Origin: Deltaproteobacteria bacterium
Lineage (GTDB): Bacteria > Desulfobacterota > Binatia > Binatales > Binataceae
Direction of reading: 5' to 3'
Assembly (NCBI GenBank): GCA_021794015.1
Contig: JAJYRQ010000005.1
Location: 62,001-126,000, forward strand
Length of the DNA: 64,000 bases
This document shows positions 26,801-35,709 of the stretch, in pieces. The notes under the pieces were generated by a model. It was not told where the DNA came from and did no database searches. It was given only the letters and a program-made list of their open reading frames with translations. The position numbers and the translations under genes are program-made. Position 1 is the stretch's first letter. The number at the start of each line of letters is the position of its first letter.

Positions 26801-27475
26801 CTACCTCTCCGAAGCCTGGGTCACTAGGTGCTCGGCGACTCGTTGCGCTTCGTCCAGGGATGGTCTCCAGGTGTCGCGCAAGACCTTCATGAGCACGCGC
26901 GCCGCATCGGTGCCGCTTGTCTCGTGATGCCTGTTCACCTCGACAAAGACTCCTGGATGAACCGCCTGCGAGGGCTCAATCCGGACAAAGCGCACAACTT
27001 TAACGCCGGCCCCCTCACTGGTTGTTTCCTCTGGAGCGTCCTGCATGTAAAGCGACCTCAGGCCAGGCTTCTTCAGAATTGCACGCCATGGTTCCTTAGG
27101 CGCCAGCAGATCCCCTACGCGGTGCCACTCGTCCTCGGACGCCATCCGAAAGTGCAGGAAGCGGTTCAGGCCCATTTTGTCGAATGGAGTGTGTTCAAGC
27201 AACTGAAAGAGTCCCAGCACTAAATCAGCAAGTGGGGAGTAGTGGCCCGGGTCAGAGGCCTGCACCGTAAACCGCTCTTTCAGAACCTGTATCGAAAACC
27301 AGTCAGTGGCGAACGCGGATACTTCCGGATGAATAACGTTGATCTTGGCACTTTCACTTTCTTCCGGCTTTATCAGTTCGTGCGCTCCAAACCATGCGGG
27401 CTGGAAGATTCCTGGATTGAACGAACCGAGCAAGACGATGGACGCGCCCTCGGAATCACACTTCGCAACCGTCAC
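26801..27475 (-). CDS. TIGR04255-like hypothetical protein, first gene of MBL cassette
   Basis: The 224-residue product opens VLLGSFNPGIFQPAWFGAHEL and continues INVIHPEVSAFATDWFSIQVL, RFTVQASD, LVLGLFQLLEHTPFDKMGLNR. This pattern reminds me of the TIGR04255 group of sporadically distributed proteins with no known function. GTG at 27475 is chosen because a GGGG run lies about eight bases upstream and the N-terminus then begins just before the conserved block. The frame is open to an ATG at 27649, but the extra 58 residues look non-coding. It is the first gene of a three-gene operon with a small protein and an MBL hydrolase. Confidence 0.65.
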   Translation of the reverse strand: MTVAKCDSEGASIVLLGSFNPGIFQPAWFGAHELIKPEESESAKINVIHPEVSAFATDWFSIQVLKERFTVQASDPGHYSPLADLVLGLFQLLEHTPFDKMGLNRFLHFRMASEDEWHRVGDLLAPKEPWRAILKKPGLRSLYMQDAPEETTSEGAGVKVVRFVRIEPSQAVHPGVFVEVNRHHETSGTDAARVLMKVLRDTWRPSLDEAQRVAEHLVTQASER

Positions 27476-28056
27476 GGCTGAGCCCCCGATTAACGTTTCT
27501 CGGCGCCGGACTGAGCCGCGGCTTGCGAGCACCAGCCTCCGGCGCGTGTAAGCGAGTCGTGCGTTCGTGCCTTGGGCCGCCGCAGATACCCTGGAGAACT
27601 GCGCCTCGGCGACGGTGGCAGTCGCTCGTGGAGCCTTGTGAGACCGCATGACTCTGGAGGAGGGTCCGCTGGCGACCGCTCGGTGCTGTTGACACCCTCA
27701 TGTGACATCGGTCGGCTCGATCCTGGCTGCGGCAGCGGGTCAGGCGGCCTCAACTGGGCGTTTTCGCCACGGCAAAAACCAACCCCGTACGGTTCCGCGA
27801 CCGCGAAAACCCGCACCTTTGTCGCGCTCAAGCGCCGACCCTGAGCTTGCCTCGGAAGCTCCCACTTAGTCAGAGCTCAAGACGTTATGTTCGCCACTCG
27901 CCGTCGGACCTGCCCCCTTCACACTAGCCGCTTGGTAACCCGGACACGGCCGCTCCTTGATTCTAGCAAATTGCCAGGTCGTTTGGGCAAAGGAAGCCGG
28001 GATAGCACTTTCGGGCTTGGCCGTAAAAGGCGGGCGCGCCCCGCCCCTGCCCAGAA
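27476..28056. other. Intergenic region without recognisable gene
   Basis: About 580 bases upstream of the MBL cassette contain no frame with convincing codon use or family similarity. A minus-strand frame at 27490-27831 is Pro/Arg/Ser-rich and probably spurious. The region should hold the cassette promoter, but I see no clear -35/-10 pair. Confidence 0.4.
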
Positions 28057-28088
28057 GCCCGTCCGGCGCCGGCAGGCGCCGGACGGGC
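28057..28088 (-). terminator. Perfect 14-bp hairpin downstream of the dioxygenase gene
   Basis: GCCCGTCCGGCGCC (28057-28070) pairs perfectly with GGCGCCGGACGGGC (28075-28088) around a GGCA loop, 34 bases after the dioxygenase stop on the minus strand. No long U-tract follows, but the stem is very stable and could end transcripts from either side. Confidence 0.55.
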
Positions 28089-28122
28089 GCAGGCGAGAGC
28101 GAGGGCCCGCCGGCGGGCGACG

Positions 28123-28956
28123 CTACGCGGCCTTGGCCAGGCGGCGCGGCAGCGCGAAATCGTACCTGAGCGTATGAAACGGCTGCTTAAGCCCACGCCG
28201 GGCTATTTCAGCAGGGTCGTCCCGCTTGCCAAGCTGAACGATTAGCGGCGCCTTGACCGCGCCCACAACGTCCGAGTCGAGGTACGGGCTGTTGCTAAAG
28301 TAAAGCTGCGTGGTCAGCGGCAGGCACGTCTCGTGGGTGAGCTTGACGTGGATGTGTGCCGGGCGCATCGGATGCCTGCCCAGGACGGCCAGCAGCTCTC
28401 CGGTGGGACCATTATCGCGGATATGGCAGACCGCGCTGACCCAGGTCTGAATCTCGAAGCGTCCCAGCTCGTCGGCTATTACCTGCCCGCGCAGATTGTA
28501 GGGCGCCTCTTCCTTCGGGATATGGAAATGCGAGTAGGCGGCGGCGCCGTCCGCCTGCCATACGTCGAGGACGGCCCCGCTAAGCGGCTCGCCGTCGGTC
28601 CCGCGCACAGTGCCGGAGAAAACCATCGGCTCGCCGGGCTCGCTCGCGCGATGTGGCAGGACGCAGGGCGAGCGCAGCACCGGCGCGCCGGCAACGTAAT
28701 AGGGACCTTCGACACAGGTTGCCGTGCCCGGGCGGCCGGCCGAATCAACCTGATCGACCGTGGCCTCCAGGAAAACGTCGAGGAAAAGCCTGAGCTCGTC
28801 TTGTTGCGCCACGCGGCACAAGAACTCCACCGCCTGCCGGTATTCTTCGTGGCTTACTTCCCGGCGGCGGATGAAATCCTTGAGCGTCTCAACAAGGTCT
28901 GGGAAAACGTCGCGCAGCCTTTCGCGCGCGGCGCTGTCAACTTTGGAAGCGTTCAT
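28123..28956 (-). CDS. Intradiol ring-cleavage dioxygenase (catechol/hydroxyquinol 1,2-dioxygenase type)
   Basis: This non-heme Fe(III) enzyme opens catechol-type rings between the two hydroxyls. The N-terminal helical dimerisation part matches the catechol/hydroxyquinol branch (FLCRVAQQDELRLFLDVF). Iron ligands are visible: Tyr in VEGPYYVAGAP, Tyr in EAPYNLRGQ, and two His in RPAHIHVKL. GEPLSGAVLDVWQADGAAAYS is the family core. The 277-residue length is normal. ATG 28956 has GGAGG about eight bases upstream. No partner genes such as a maleylacetate reductase are adjacent, so the substrate is left open. Two direct repeats lie upstream. Confidence 0.88.
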   Translation of the reverse strand: MNASKVDSAARERLRDVFPDLVETLKDFIRRREVSHEEYRQAVEFLCRVAQQDELRLFLDVFLEATVDQVDSAGRPGTATCVEGPYYVAGAPVLRSPCVLPHRASEPGEPMVFSGTVRGTDGEPLSGAVLDVWQADGAAAYSHFHIPKEEAPYNLRGQVIADELGRFEIQTWVSAVCHIRDNGPTGELLAVLGRHPMRPAHIHVKLTHETCLPLTTQLYFSNSPYLDSDVVGAVKAPLIVQLGKRDDPAEIARRGLKQPFHTLRYDFALPRRLAKAA

Positions 28957-28973
28957 AACGCACCCTCCTGGTT

Positions 28974-28998
28974 AAGTGTTGCCAAACCAAGTGTTGCC
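28974..28998 (-). promoter_or_regulatory. Paired direct repeat upstream of the dioxygenase gene
   Basis: AAGTGTTGCC occurs at 28974-28983 and again at 28989-28998, a 15-base period, just beyond the ribosome binding site of the dioxygenase gene. Closely spaced direct repeats here could bind a regulator or overlap the promoter. It is seen by eye; the binding protein is unknown. Confidence 0.35.
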
Positions 28999-29309
28999 CG
29001 AACGGCCCTCCGAACGCTCCTGAATTGCGGCGCGGCAGCTTTCTTGCCGCCGGGTAATGCCCGCACTCCAAACCCCGCAGCCGGTGCCGACCCGGACGGC
29101 CGCCCGCGAAGAGGGACGCCCGCGAAGAGGACGGGTCAACGTGTCTCGTTGTCAGCCGTGACCGCGTCCCAGCCGTGCGTGCGAGCCTGCTTGTAGCATA
29201 AAGAGGCGTTCTGCTGCAAACTGGCGACGCCTCGCAAGCGGGCACGGCCGCGCTTGCCCCCGCTGGAACCACGCCGACTGCGCGTAATATCATCGGCTCG
29301 GCACGTCCG
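28999..29309. other. Intergenic region between divergent genes
   Basis: These 311 bases lie between the dioxygenase (minus) and the peptidase (plus). I see no gene. It includes a short repeated CGCCCGCGAAGAGG (29101-29114, 29119-29132) of no known role. Confidence 0.35.
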
Positions 29310-30329
29310 ATGAAACCGTTCAAATCCGCCCTGGTAATCCACGGAGGGGCCGGAGCACACGGGCCCGCCGAGGAGCGCGCACCGCGCCGGCAGGCAATGA
29401 TAGCTGCCGTTAAGGCCGGCGCCGCGCTTCTGCGTGCCGGAGGTGAGGCGCTCGACGCGGTAATCGCGGCGGTAAAGGTGCTCGAAGACCACGAGCTGTT
29501 CAACGCCGGCTATGGCGCGGTCCTTAACACCGCCGGGCGGGTCGAGGCGGACGCGGCGGTCATGCTTGCCCGTCCCGGCGGCCCGGCTGACGGTCCGCAA
29601 GCTCAAGCTTGTCGCGGCGGCCCGACCAGCGCCCCCATCGGAGCAAAAGTGCACATTGGCGCGGGAGCCGTCGCCGCGGTCAGCCGCGTGCGCCATCCGG
29701 TGGAACTGGCGCGTGCCGTGATGGAGCGAACCCCGCACCTGCTGATGGCCGGAGCGGGGGCGGAGCGGTTGGCGGCGCAAGCGAAAATTACGCGCTGCCG
29801 GCCGCACGAGCTTATCAGTCCCCGCGCGCGCGAGCGTTGGCGTGCCAGAATCGAGGCAAGCGCGGCAGTCATCATCCCTTCAGCCAGTGAGCAGGGTACC
29901 GTGGGGGCGGTCGCTCTGGATTGGCGCGGCACGCTTGCCGCAGCCACCTCGACCGGCGGCGTCTCCGGCAAGCTGCCGGGCCGGATCGGCGATTCGGCGA
30001 TTATCGGGGCCGGGGTGTTTGCTGACCTGCACGCGGCCGCTTCGGCCACCGGCGAGGGGGAGGCGATAATGAAGGCCGCGCTCTGCCGTCAGGCGGTGCA
30101 ACTGGCCGGCAGTATCGGCGCTCAGAACGCGGCCGAGCGGGCGATTCGGCTGCTGGCCGAGCTGACCGGAGGTAGAGCCGGCCTTGTGCTGGTAAGCCGC
30201 AAAGGCCAGATTGGCTTCGCCCACAATGCCCAGACAATGGAAGTAGCCCTGCTCGACTCCGGCGGCTTCGCAAGACACCTTTGGCTTGCGCCGCTCGCCG
30301 GCGCCGGGCCGGCTCGGCGCCGGCGGTGA
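29310..30329 (+). CDS. Isoaspartyl peptidase / L-asparaginase (Ntn-hydrolase, type 2)
   Basis: This enzyme hydrolyses isoaspartyl dipeptides and asparagine after autocleavage into alpha and beta subunits. The N-terminal LVIHGGAGAHG block, LDAVIAAVKVLEDHELFNAGYGAVLN and EADAAVM are family features. The autocleavage site precedes T197 in EQGTVGAVALDWRGTLAAATSTGG, and Thr becomes the N-terminal nucleophile. The 339 residues match the usual length. The start is ATG 29310; no strong ribosome binding site is visible. A small membrane-protein gene follows after five bases. Confidence 0.9.
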   Translation: MKPFKSALVIHGGAGAHGPAEERAPRRQAMIAAVKAGAALLRAGGEALDAVIAAVKVLEDHELFNAGYGAVLNTAGRVEADAAVMLARPGGPADGPQAQACRGGPTSAPIGAKVHIGAGAVAAVSRVRHPVELARAVMERTPHLLMAGAGAERLAAQAKITRCRPHELISPRARERWRARIEASAAVIIPSASEQGTVGAVALDWRGTLAAATSTGGVSGKLPGRIGDSAIIGAGVFADLHAAASATGEGEAIMKAALCRQAVQLAGSIGAQNAAERAIRLLAELTGGRAGLVLVSRKGQIGFAHNAQTMEVALLDSGGFARHLWLAPLAGAGPARRRR

Positions 30330-30334
30330 CAACC

Positions 30335-30553
30335 ATGACAAACAACGGCAGGCGGGCAGGGGCGGCGCAACAGGCGCTGGACGTTGGCGCCCGCTTTATC
30401 GGCTCGGCGACGCTGCCGGTTTGGGGTTTGGCCAGCCTGGGGTTGGGGCTGGCTTATGGCTCAGGCTGGTGGATTGTTACAGGGGCTGCGATTGCCTTGA
30501 TAGGGGCGCTGCTTTTCGCGGGCAATCCGCTGTTCGATTGCGGCAGAAGATAG
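30335..30553 (+). CDS. Small membrane protein, unknown
   Basis: ATG at 30335 opens a 72-residue frame five bases after the peptidase stop. The middle is two hydrophobic stretches (TLPVWGLASLGLGLAYGSG and WWIVTGAAIALIGALLFAG) with a short turn, so a two-helix inner-membrane protein is predicted. There is a short basic N-terminus. I recognise no family. It overlaps nothing and is probably co-transcribed with the peptidase. Confidence 0.5.
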   Translation: MTNNGRRAGAAQQALDVGARFIGSATLPVWGLASLGLGLAYGSGWWIVTGAAIALIGALLFAGNPLFDCGRR

Positions 30554-30671
30554 CCGCGCTAGCGCCCGGGCGCGCCGGGCCGCGCCTGCGACCCGCAGCG
30601 ACCACGGCCGTCGCGCAAGGCGCCGGCCGCGTGGCAAAGCGGCAAGCGCTCGGTGGCGCAGTTGCCCGGTC

Positions 30672-31289
30672 TTAGCGGCGGTGCGAGCGCTCGTCCGAGC
30701 CGGCCGCAGTTCCCGATTCCAGGCGATCGAGCGCCAGATTGAGCGTAAGCAGATTGACTCCCGGCTCGCCGAAAATCCCCAACCAGCGGGGCCTGGTGTG
30801 CGCCCACACCAGAGCGCGCACCGCCTCGGGCGAAAGTCGGCGCTCGCGCGCCACGCGCGCCACCTGGAGCTCGGCCGCCTGCGGGCTAATCTCCGGGTCA
30901 AGGCCGCTGGCCGAGGCGGTCACCAGGTCGATCGGTACCTGCGAGGCGCTAACGCCGGGGTTCTCGGCCAGGACGGCCTTGAGCCGCGCCCGCACTGCCG
31001 CGACCAGCGCTGCATTGGTCGGCGCCAGGTTCGAGGCGCCTGAGTTGGCCGCGTCGTAGCCGTTGCCGCTGCCCGCCGCAGAGGGGCGGCCGTGGAAGTA
31101 GCGCGGCGAGGTGAAGCTTTGCCCGATGAGCGAAGAGCCGACCACCTTGCCGCCGCGCACAACCAGGCTGCCCCGCGCCTGCACCGCGAACAGGACTCGA
31201 CCCGCGACCATTACTGCCAGCGGGTAAACAATCCCGACCAGGAACGTCAGCAGCACGGTAAGGCGCAAGGCGGTTGCCAGAGTACGCAT
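30672..31289 (-). CDS. kdpC: Potassium-transporting ATPase C chain
   Basis: KdpC is the single-span inner-membrane subunit of the high-affinity KdpFABC potassium pump. It shows an N-terminal membrane helix (TVLLTFLVGIVYPLAVMVAG), then the family blocks SLIGQSFTSPRYFHGRPSA, ASGLDPEISPQAAELQVARVA and VNLLTLNLALD. ATG 31289 is chosen over 31313 because GGAGG lies seven bases upstream. It is the last gene of the kdp operon, 10 bases after kdpB. No KdpD or KdpE regulator gene is in the window. Confidence 0.95.
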   Translation of the reverse strand: MRTLATALRLTVLLTFLVGIVYPLAVMVAGRVLFAVQARGSLVVRGGKVVGSSLIGQSFTSPRYFHGRPSAAGSGNGYDAANSGASNLAPTNAALVAAVRARLKAVLAENPGVSASQVPIDLVTASASGLDPEISPQAAELQVARVARERRLSPEAVRALVWAHTRPRWLGIFGEPGVNLLTLNLALDRLESGTAAGSDERSHRR

Positions 31290-31299
31290 GCGCGGCCTC

Positions 31300-33342
31300 C
31301 TAGGCCCAGCCAAGCCCGGCCACCACCAGATCGATGAGCTTGATCCCGATGAACGGGACGACGATTCCGCCCAGGCCGTAGACCAACAGGTTGCGCGCTA
31401 GAATCCGCGCTGCGCCCACCGGCCGGTACTCGACGCCGCGCAGCGAAAGCGGAATGAGCAGGACGATAATCAGGGCGTTGAAAATCACCGCCGAAAGGAT
31501 GGCGCTCTCAGGGGTGGCCAGGCCCATGACGTTGAGCGCGCTTAGCTCCGGGTAGGCGGCCATGAACATCGCCGGGATGATGGCGAAATACTTGGCGATA
31601 TCGTTGGCGATGGAAAAAGTGGTGAGCGCGCCGCGCGTCATCAGGAGCTGCTTGCCGATCTCGACGACCTCCATGACCTTGGTCGGGTTCGAGTCGAGGT
31701 CGACCATGTTGCCGGCCTCGCGCGCGGCCTGGGTGCCCGCGTTCATGGCGATGCCGACATCGGCTTGCGCCAGGGCCGGTGCGTCGTTGGTCCCGTCGCC
31801 GATCATCGCCACCATCCGGCCCTTGGCCTGCTCCTGGCGGATAAGCTTGAGCTTGGTTTCGGGCGTGGCCTCGGCGACGAAGTCGTCAACTCCCGACTCG
31901 CGCGCGATGGCCTGCGCGGTAAGCGGGTTGTCGCCGGTGATCATCACGGTGCGCAGGCCCATGGCGCGCAGGCGGGCGAAACGTTCGCGGATGCCTTCCT
32001 TGACGACGTCTTTAAGGTGAATTACGCCCACGATGCGCGGGCCGTCGGCCACCACCAGGGGCGTGCCGCCTTCGCGCGCGATGGCGTCGGTGATCGGCGC
32101 CAGTTCCGGCGGGACTGCCCCGCCGAGTTGGCGGGCAAACTCGATGACCTGCTCGGCCGCGCCCTTGCGGATGTTGCGGCTGCCGAGATCGACGCCGCTC
32201 ATCCGGGTATGGGCGGAAAAGGCAACGAACTTGGGCTGCTCCTGGCCGGTTTGCGGGGCGCGCAGGCCAAACTGGCGCTTGGCCAGGGTGACGACCGACC
32301 GCCCCTCGGGCGTCTCGTCGGCCAGCGAAGCCAGATGGGCGGTCTCCGCCAGCAGCTCGAGCGCCACGCCTCCCACGGGAATGAATTCCGAGGCCATCCG
32401 GTTGCCCAGCGTGATGGTCCCGGTCTTGTCGAGCAGCAATGTGTCCACGTCGCCGGCCGCCTCGACCGCGCGGCCCGACATCGCCAGCACGTTGTGCTGC
32501 ACCAGCCGGTCCATTCCGGCGATTCCGATGGCCGAGAGCAGGCCACCGATGGTTGTCGGGATTAGACAGACAAAAAGCGCAACCAGCATCGGGACCGTAG
32601 TCCCGGCGCCGGCGTAGCGGGCAAACGAAGGCAGCGTGGCTACCGCCAAAAGAAAAACTATCGTGAGGCCGACCAGCAAAATCGTCAGCGCGATTTCATT
32701 GGGCGTCTTGCGCCGCTGGGCGCCTTCGACCAGGGCGATCATCCGGTCGAGAAAGGTCTCGCCCGGGTTGGCGCTGATTTGCACCTTGATCGAGTCGGAA
32801 ATGACCAGCGTGCCGCCGGTGACCGCGCTGCGGTCGCCGCCGGCTTCGCGGATAACCGGAGCCGACTCGCCGGTGATGGCGGCCTCGTTGACCGCGGCGA
32901 CTCCCTCGACGATCTCGCCGTCGCCGGGAATGATATCGCCGGCCTCGCACAGCACGGTGTCTCCCCGGCGCAGCGAGGTGGCCGGCACTTTTTGCAACTG
33001 GCCGTCCTCGGCCAGTTTCTTGGCTTGCGTCTCGGTGCGCGTGCGGCGCAAAGTGTCGGCTTGCGCCTTGCCGCGGCCCTCGGCCATCGCCTCGGCGAAG
33101 TTGGCAAAGATAACGGTGAACCAGAGCCAGACCACCACCTGGAACTCAAACGGGATGAGGCCACGGTAGCCGCGGCTAAAATCGTGGACCAGGACCGCGC
33201 TGCTCAAAAGGCTGGTCACCTCGACCACGAAGATGACCGGATTGCGTATCAGTGCGCGCGGGTCGAGCTTGCGCAGCGCGTCCAGGCAGGCGCGCACCAC
33301 GATTCGGCGCTCCCAAAGCGGTCTGGATTTACGCGCGGCCAT
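31300..33342 (-). CDS. kdpB: Potassium-transporting P-type ATPase B chain
   Basis: KdpB is the catalytic P1A-type ATPase of KdpFABC. It contains the phosphorylation motif [13 protein letters not shown], the TGES-type actuator motif [45 protein letters not shown] in the P domain, and the family-specific [10 protein letters not shown] end. The 680 residues are full length. ATG 33342 is preferred to the adjacent GTG 33345. Fifteen bases separate it from kdpA. It hydrolyses ATP to drive K+ taken in by KdpA. Confidence 0.97.
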   Translation of the reverse strand: MAARKSRPLWERRIVVRACLDALRKLDPRALIRNPVIFVVEVTSLLSSAVLVHDFSRGYRGLIPFEFQVVVWLWFTVIFANFAEAMAEGRGKAQADTLRRTRTETQAKKLAEDGQLQKVPATSLRRGDTVLCEAGDIIPGDGEIVEGVAAVNEAAITGESAPVIREAGGDRSAVTGGTLVISDSIKVQISANPGETFLDRMIALVEGAQRRKTPNEIALTILLVGLTIVFLLAVATLPSFARYAGAGTTVPMLVALFVCLIPTTIGGLLSAIGIAGMDRLVQHNVLAMSGRAVEAAGDVDTLLLDKTGTITLGNRMASEFIPVGGVALELLAETAHLASLADETPEGRSVVTLAKRQFGLRAPQTGQEQPKFVAFSAHTRMSGVDLGSRNIRKGAAEQVIEFARQLGGAVPPELAPITDAIAREGGTPLVVADGPRIVGVIHLKDVVKEGIRERFARLRAMGLRTVMITGDNPLTAQAIARESGVDDFVAEATPETKLKLIRQEQAKGRMVAMIGDGTNDAPALAQADVGIAMNAGTQAAREAGNMVDLDSNPTKVMEVVEIGKQLLMTRGALTTFSIANDIAKYFAIIPAMFMAAYPELSALNVMGLATPESAILSAVIFNALIIVLLIPLSLRGVEYRPVGAARILARNLLVYGLGGIVVPFIGIKLIDLVVAGLGWA

Positions 33343-33357
33343 CACCGGTGCCAGCGT

Positions 33358-35088
33358 TCACTTAAAGGTCTTGCCGGCCATCAGCGCCAGATGCTCGACG
33401 ATCGGGCCGAGCGAAAGCGCGGGAAAGAAGGTAAGCCCCGCCACGATGAGGATCACGCCCACCAGCAGCGCGGCGAACAGAAGACCGGTGGTCGGAAACG
33501 TGCCGGCGCTGGGCGCAAGCGCCCGCTTGGCCCCGAGCGAGCCGCCCAGCGCCAGGGCGGGAATGATCATCAGGTAACGCCCGACCAGCATGTCCAGCCC
33601 GATAAGCAGGTTGTAAAAAGGCGTGTTCGCGTTGAGACCGCCGAAGGCCGAGCCGTTGTTGGCGGCGCCCGAGGTAAAAGCGTAAAGAAACTGCGAAAAG
33701 CCGTGCGGGCCCGGATTGGAAAGCGAAGCCAGGCCGCTTGCGGTGCTGCCGGCCACCGCGGCCAGAAGCAGCACCACCGCGGGAAACACCAGCACGTAGA
33801 GCATCGCCAGCTTCATCTCGCGGCTTTCGATTTTCTTGCCCAGGTACTCGGGCGTCCTCCCGACCATCAGGCCTGCCACGAAAACCGAAAGCACCGCCAT
33901 CACGAGCATCCCGACGATGCCCGCGCCGGCGCCGCCAAAGACCACCTCGCCGAGCTGCATGTTGAGCAGCGCGACCAAGCCGCCCAGCGGCATCAGACTG
34001 TCGTGCGCGGCGTTGACCCCGCCGCACGCCACGTCGGTGGTTAACGCGGCGAAAAGGGCCGACTGAACGATGCCGAAGCGCACCTCCTTGCCTTCCATAT
34101 TCCCGCCGCACTGCAGCGCGCTCGCCCGCTGGTCGATCCCCAGCCTTGCCAAGAGCGGATTGCCGTGCTGCTCCGCGGCGATCGCCCCGGCCGCGCCGAC
34201 CAGGAAAATGAAAGCCATCGCGCCGAACAAGGTCCAGCCCTGGCGCGTGTCGCCCGCCATCAGGCCAAAAGTGTAGGTCAGCCCCGCGCTGACCGCGACG
34301 AAGGCCAGCAGCTCCAGCAGATTGGTCAGCGGGGTCGGGTTTTCGTAAGGATGCGCCGAGTTGGCGTTGAAGAAACCGCCCCCGTTGGTGCCCACGTACT
34401 TGATTGCTTCCTGCGAGGCGACCGGGCCTTCAGCGATGCTCTGATGCGCGCCCTCGAGCGTGGTGGCGTGGACGTAAGGATCGAGATTTTGCGGCACTCC
34501 CTGCCAGAGCAGGACGAGCGCCAGCACAAGCGACAGCGGCAGCTCCACCCAGAGCGTCGCTCTCACCAGGTCGTACCAGAAATTGCCCACGGTCTTGGCG
34601 CTGCGCCGCACAAAACCGCGGATGATCGCCATCGCCACGCCGATCCCGGTCGCAGCCGAAACGAAATTCTGGTAGGTCAGACCGGCCATCTGGGTGAGAT
34701 AGCTCATGGTGGTCTCGCCCGCGTAGGCTTGCCAGTCGGTATTGGTCACGAAGCTGGCGGCGGTGTTGAAGGCAAGGTCCGCAGGCACGGCCGCCATCCG
34801 TTGCGGGTTGAGCGGCAGGAAGGCCTGCACCCGCTCGAGCAGGTAGAGAAATACCATCCCCACGAGCTGGAAAAGGAGCATCGCCACAGCGTACTCTGCC
34901 CACGTCATCTCGGACCTGGGATCGATGCCGCTCACTTGGTAGATGAGGCGTTCAACCGGACGCAGAACCGGATCGAGCGCAGTGCGCTCCCCGGAAAAAA
35001 CCCGCGCCAGGTAACGGCCCAGCACAACCGTTACCGGCAGCAGCACGACTGAGAACAGTCCCACCTGCGCCAGAGCGTTCCAAAACAT
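33358..35088 (-). CDS. kdpA: Potassium-transporting ATPase A chain (K+ channel-like subunit)
   Basis: KdpA binds and translocates K+. It is a 576-residue polytopic protein of the SKT superfamily, with selectivity-filter-like motifs including TNTDWQAYAG, YVGTNGGGFFNANSAHPYENPTP and the CGGxN motif (ALQCGGNMEGKE). GAANNGSAFGG occurs near the C-terminus. It opens with the usual GLFSVVLLPVTVVLGRYLARVFSGE segment. The start is ATG 35088, 16 bases after the kdpF stop. The order F-A-B-C is canonical. Confidence 0.97.
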   Translation of the reverse strand: MFWNALAQVGLFSVVLLPVTVVLGRYLARVFSGERTALDPVLRPVERLIYQVSGIDPRSEMTWAEYAVAMLLFQLVGMVFLYLLERVQAFLPLNPQRMAAVPADLAFNTAASFVTNTDWQAYAGETTMSYLTQMAGLTYQNFVSAATGIGVAMAIIRGFVRRSAKTVGNFWYDLVRATLWVELPLSLVLALVLLWQGVPQNLDPYVHATTLEGAHQSIAEGPVASQEAIKYVGTNGGGFFNANSAHPYENPTPLTNLLELLAFVAVSAGLTYTFGLMAGDTRQGWTLFGAMAFIFLVGAAGAIAAEQHGNPLLARLGIDQRASALQCGGNMEGKEVRFGIVQSALFAALTTDVACGGVNAAHDSLMPLGGLVALLNMQLGEVVFGGAGAGIVGMLVMAVLSVFVAGLMVGRTPEYLGKKIESREMKLAMLYVLVFPAVVLLLAAVAGSTASGLASLSNPGPHGFSQFLYAFTSGAANNGSAFGGLNANTPFYNLLIGLDMLVGRYLMIIPALALGGSLGAKRALAPSAGTFPTTGLLFAALLVGVILIVAGLTFFPALSLGPIVEHLALMAGKTFK

Positions 35089-35104
35089 CAGGCGACCAGA
35101 TGGG

Positions 35105-35197
35105 TCAAAGCTTCTCCGCGCGCAGCAGCGCGTAGAGCAGGTAGGCGCCCATTGCGGCCGCGATGATCCCGCCGAGGACGGCTTCCCAGGGCGTCAC
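35105..35197 (-). CDS. kdpF: K+-transporting ATPase subunit F
   Basis: This 30-residue hydrophobic peptide (one membrane helix, GGIIAAAMGAYLLYALL, ending RAEKL) has the LLYALLRxE end typical of KdpF, which stabilises the KdpABC complex. The start is taken as GTG 35197, which overlaps the stop of the preceding micro-gene (GTGA). An ATG at 35209 is a longer alternative. It sits directly before kdpA, as in other kdp operons. Confidence 0.8.
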   Translation of the reverse strand: MTPWEAVLGGIIAAAMGAYLLYALLRAEKL

Positions 35198-35277
35198 AGC
35201 TCGCCACATCCCTTGACGTAGGCGATGCAAACCAGAAAGAAGGCCACCGTGCCAAGTAATACGGCCAAGTCCCCCAT
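35194..35277 (-). CDS. Kdp-associated 27-residue membrane micropeptide
   Basis: The frame from ATG 35277 (or the adjacent ATG 35280) encodes GDLAVLLGTVAFFLVCIAYV followed by KGCGEL, a single hydrophobic helix with a short polar tail. A GGAG motif lies 4-7 bases upstream, and the TGA stop overlaps the GTG start of kdpF. Small ORFs of this type (helix plus a short Lys/Cys/Glu tail) are common just before kdpF in several phyla but are usually unannotated. A role in the pump is likely but unproven. Confidence 0.6.
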   Translation of the reverse strand: MGDLAVLLGTVAFFLVCIAYVKGCGEL

Positions 35278-35508
35278 CATCGATCTCCATCCCTCAGGCT
35301 TTGCCGCTGCGCCAGCGCCGGCACGCAAGGCCGCAGTCGAGGCTGCGCGCTGGGCGGGCTTTCAGCCTTGCGACCCCCGGCCGCCGGCGCGCGCTGGGGG
35401 GCCTCATGGGCGCAACCGAATTCTTTTTCTTGGCAGACAGCTTCGCTGACCGCTTGCCGTTCTTTATGCGCTTCGCCCCCCGCCGGCCTTATTTCCGGCT
35501 TAGCCGCT

Positions 35509-35536
35509 ATTATAGGCTTCGCCGCTCGGCAGTGAA
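35509..35536 (-). promoter_or_regulatory. Candidate promoter for the kdp operon
   Basis: On the minus strand TTCACT (35536-35531) and a perfect TATAAT (35514-35509) are separated by 16 bases. This would start a leader of about 220 bases before the micropeptide gene. The leader is GC-rich and structured-looking. I do not see the hallmark motifs of the c-di-AMP (ydaO) riboswitch that controls kdp in some bacteria. The rest of the 430-base gap to the upstream glycosyltransferase gene holds nothing else I can name. Confidence 0.4.
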
Positions 35537-35709
35537 GAGCGGTGCCGGCAAGATGGGGCCGCTTCTCGAAAGCCTCGCGGGCCACCGTAGACGGCGGCGT
35601 GGTGAGCGCGCAAGGGCGCGACGGTTGCCGGTCGACGGCGTCGTTAACTGCGCTCGGGCGGACCGGCACGCCCCAGGCGGGATTATGCGCTCGGCAGCGG
35701 GGCATGCAG

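Noticed and set aside
27490..27831. A 113-residue minus-strand frame upstream of the MBL cassette
   Set aside because: Composition is Pro/Ser/Arg-rich with no fold-like pattern. It has no clear ribosome binding site and overlaps the probable promoter region.
31765..34044. Long plus-strand frames opposite kdpB and kdpA
   Set aside because: They mirror the codon structure of well-conserved kdp genes and show no domains.
35281..35508. c-di-AMP (ydaO) riboswitch before kdp
   Set aside because: The hallmark conserved loops could not be found by eye; a covariance-model search would be needed to settle it.
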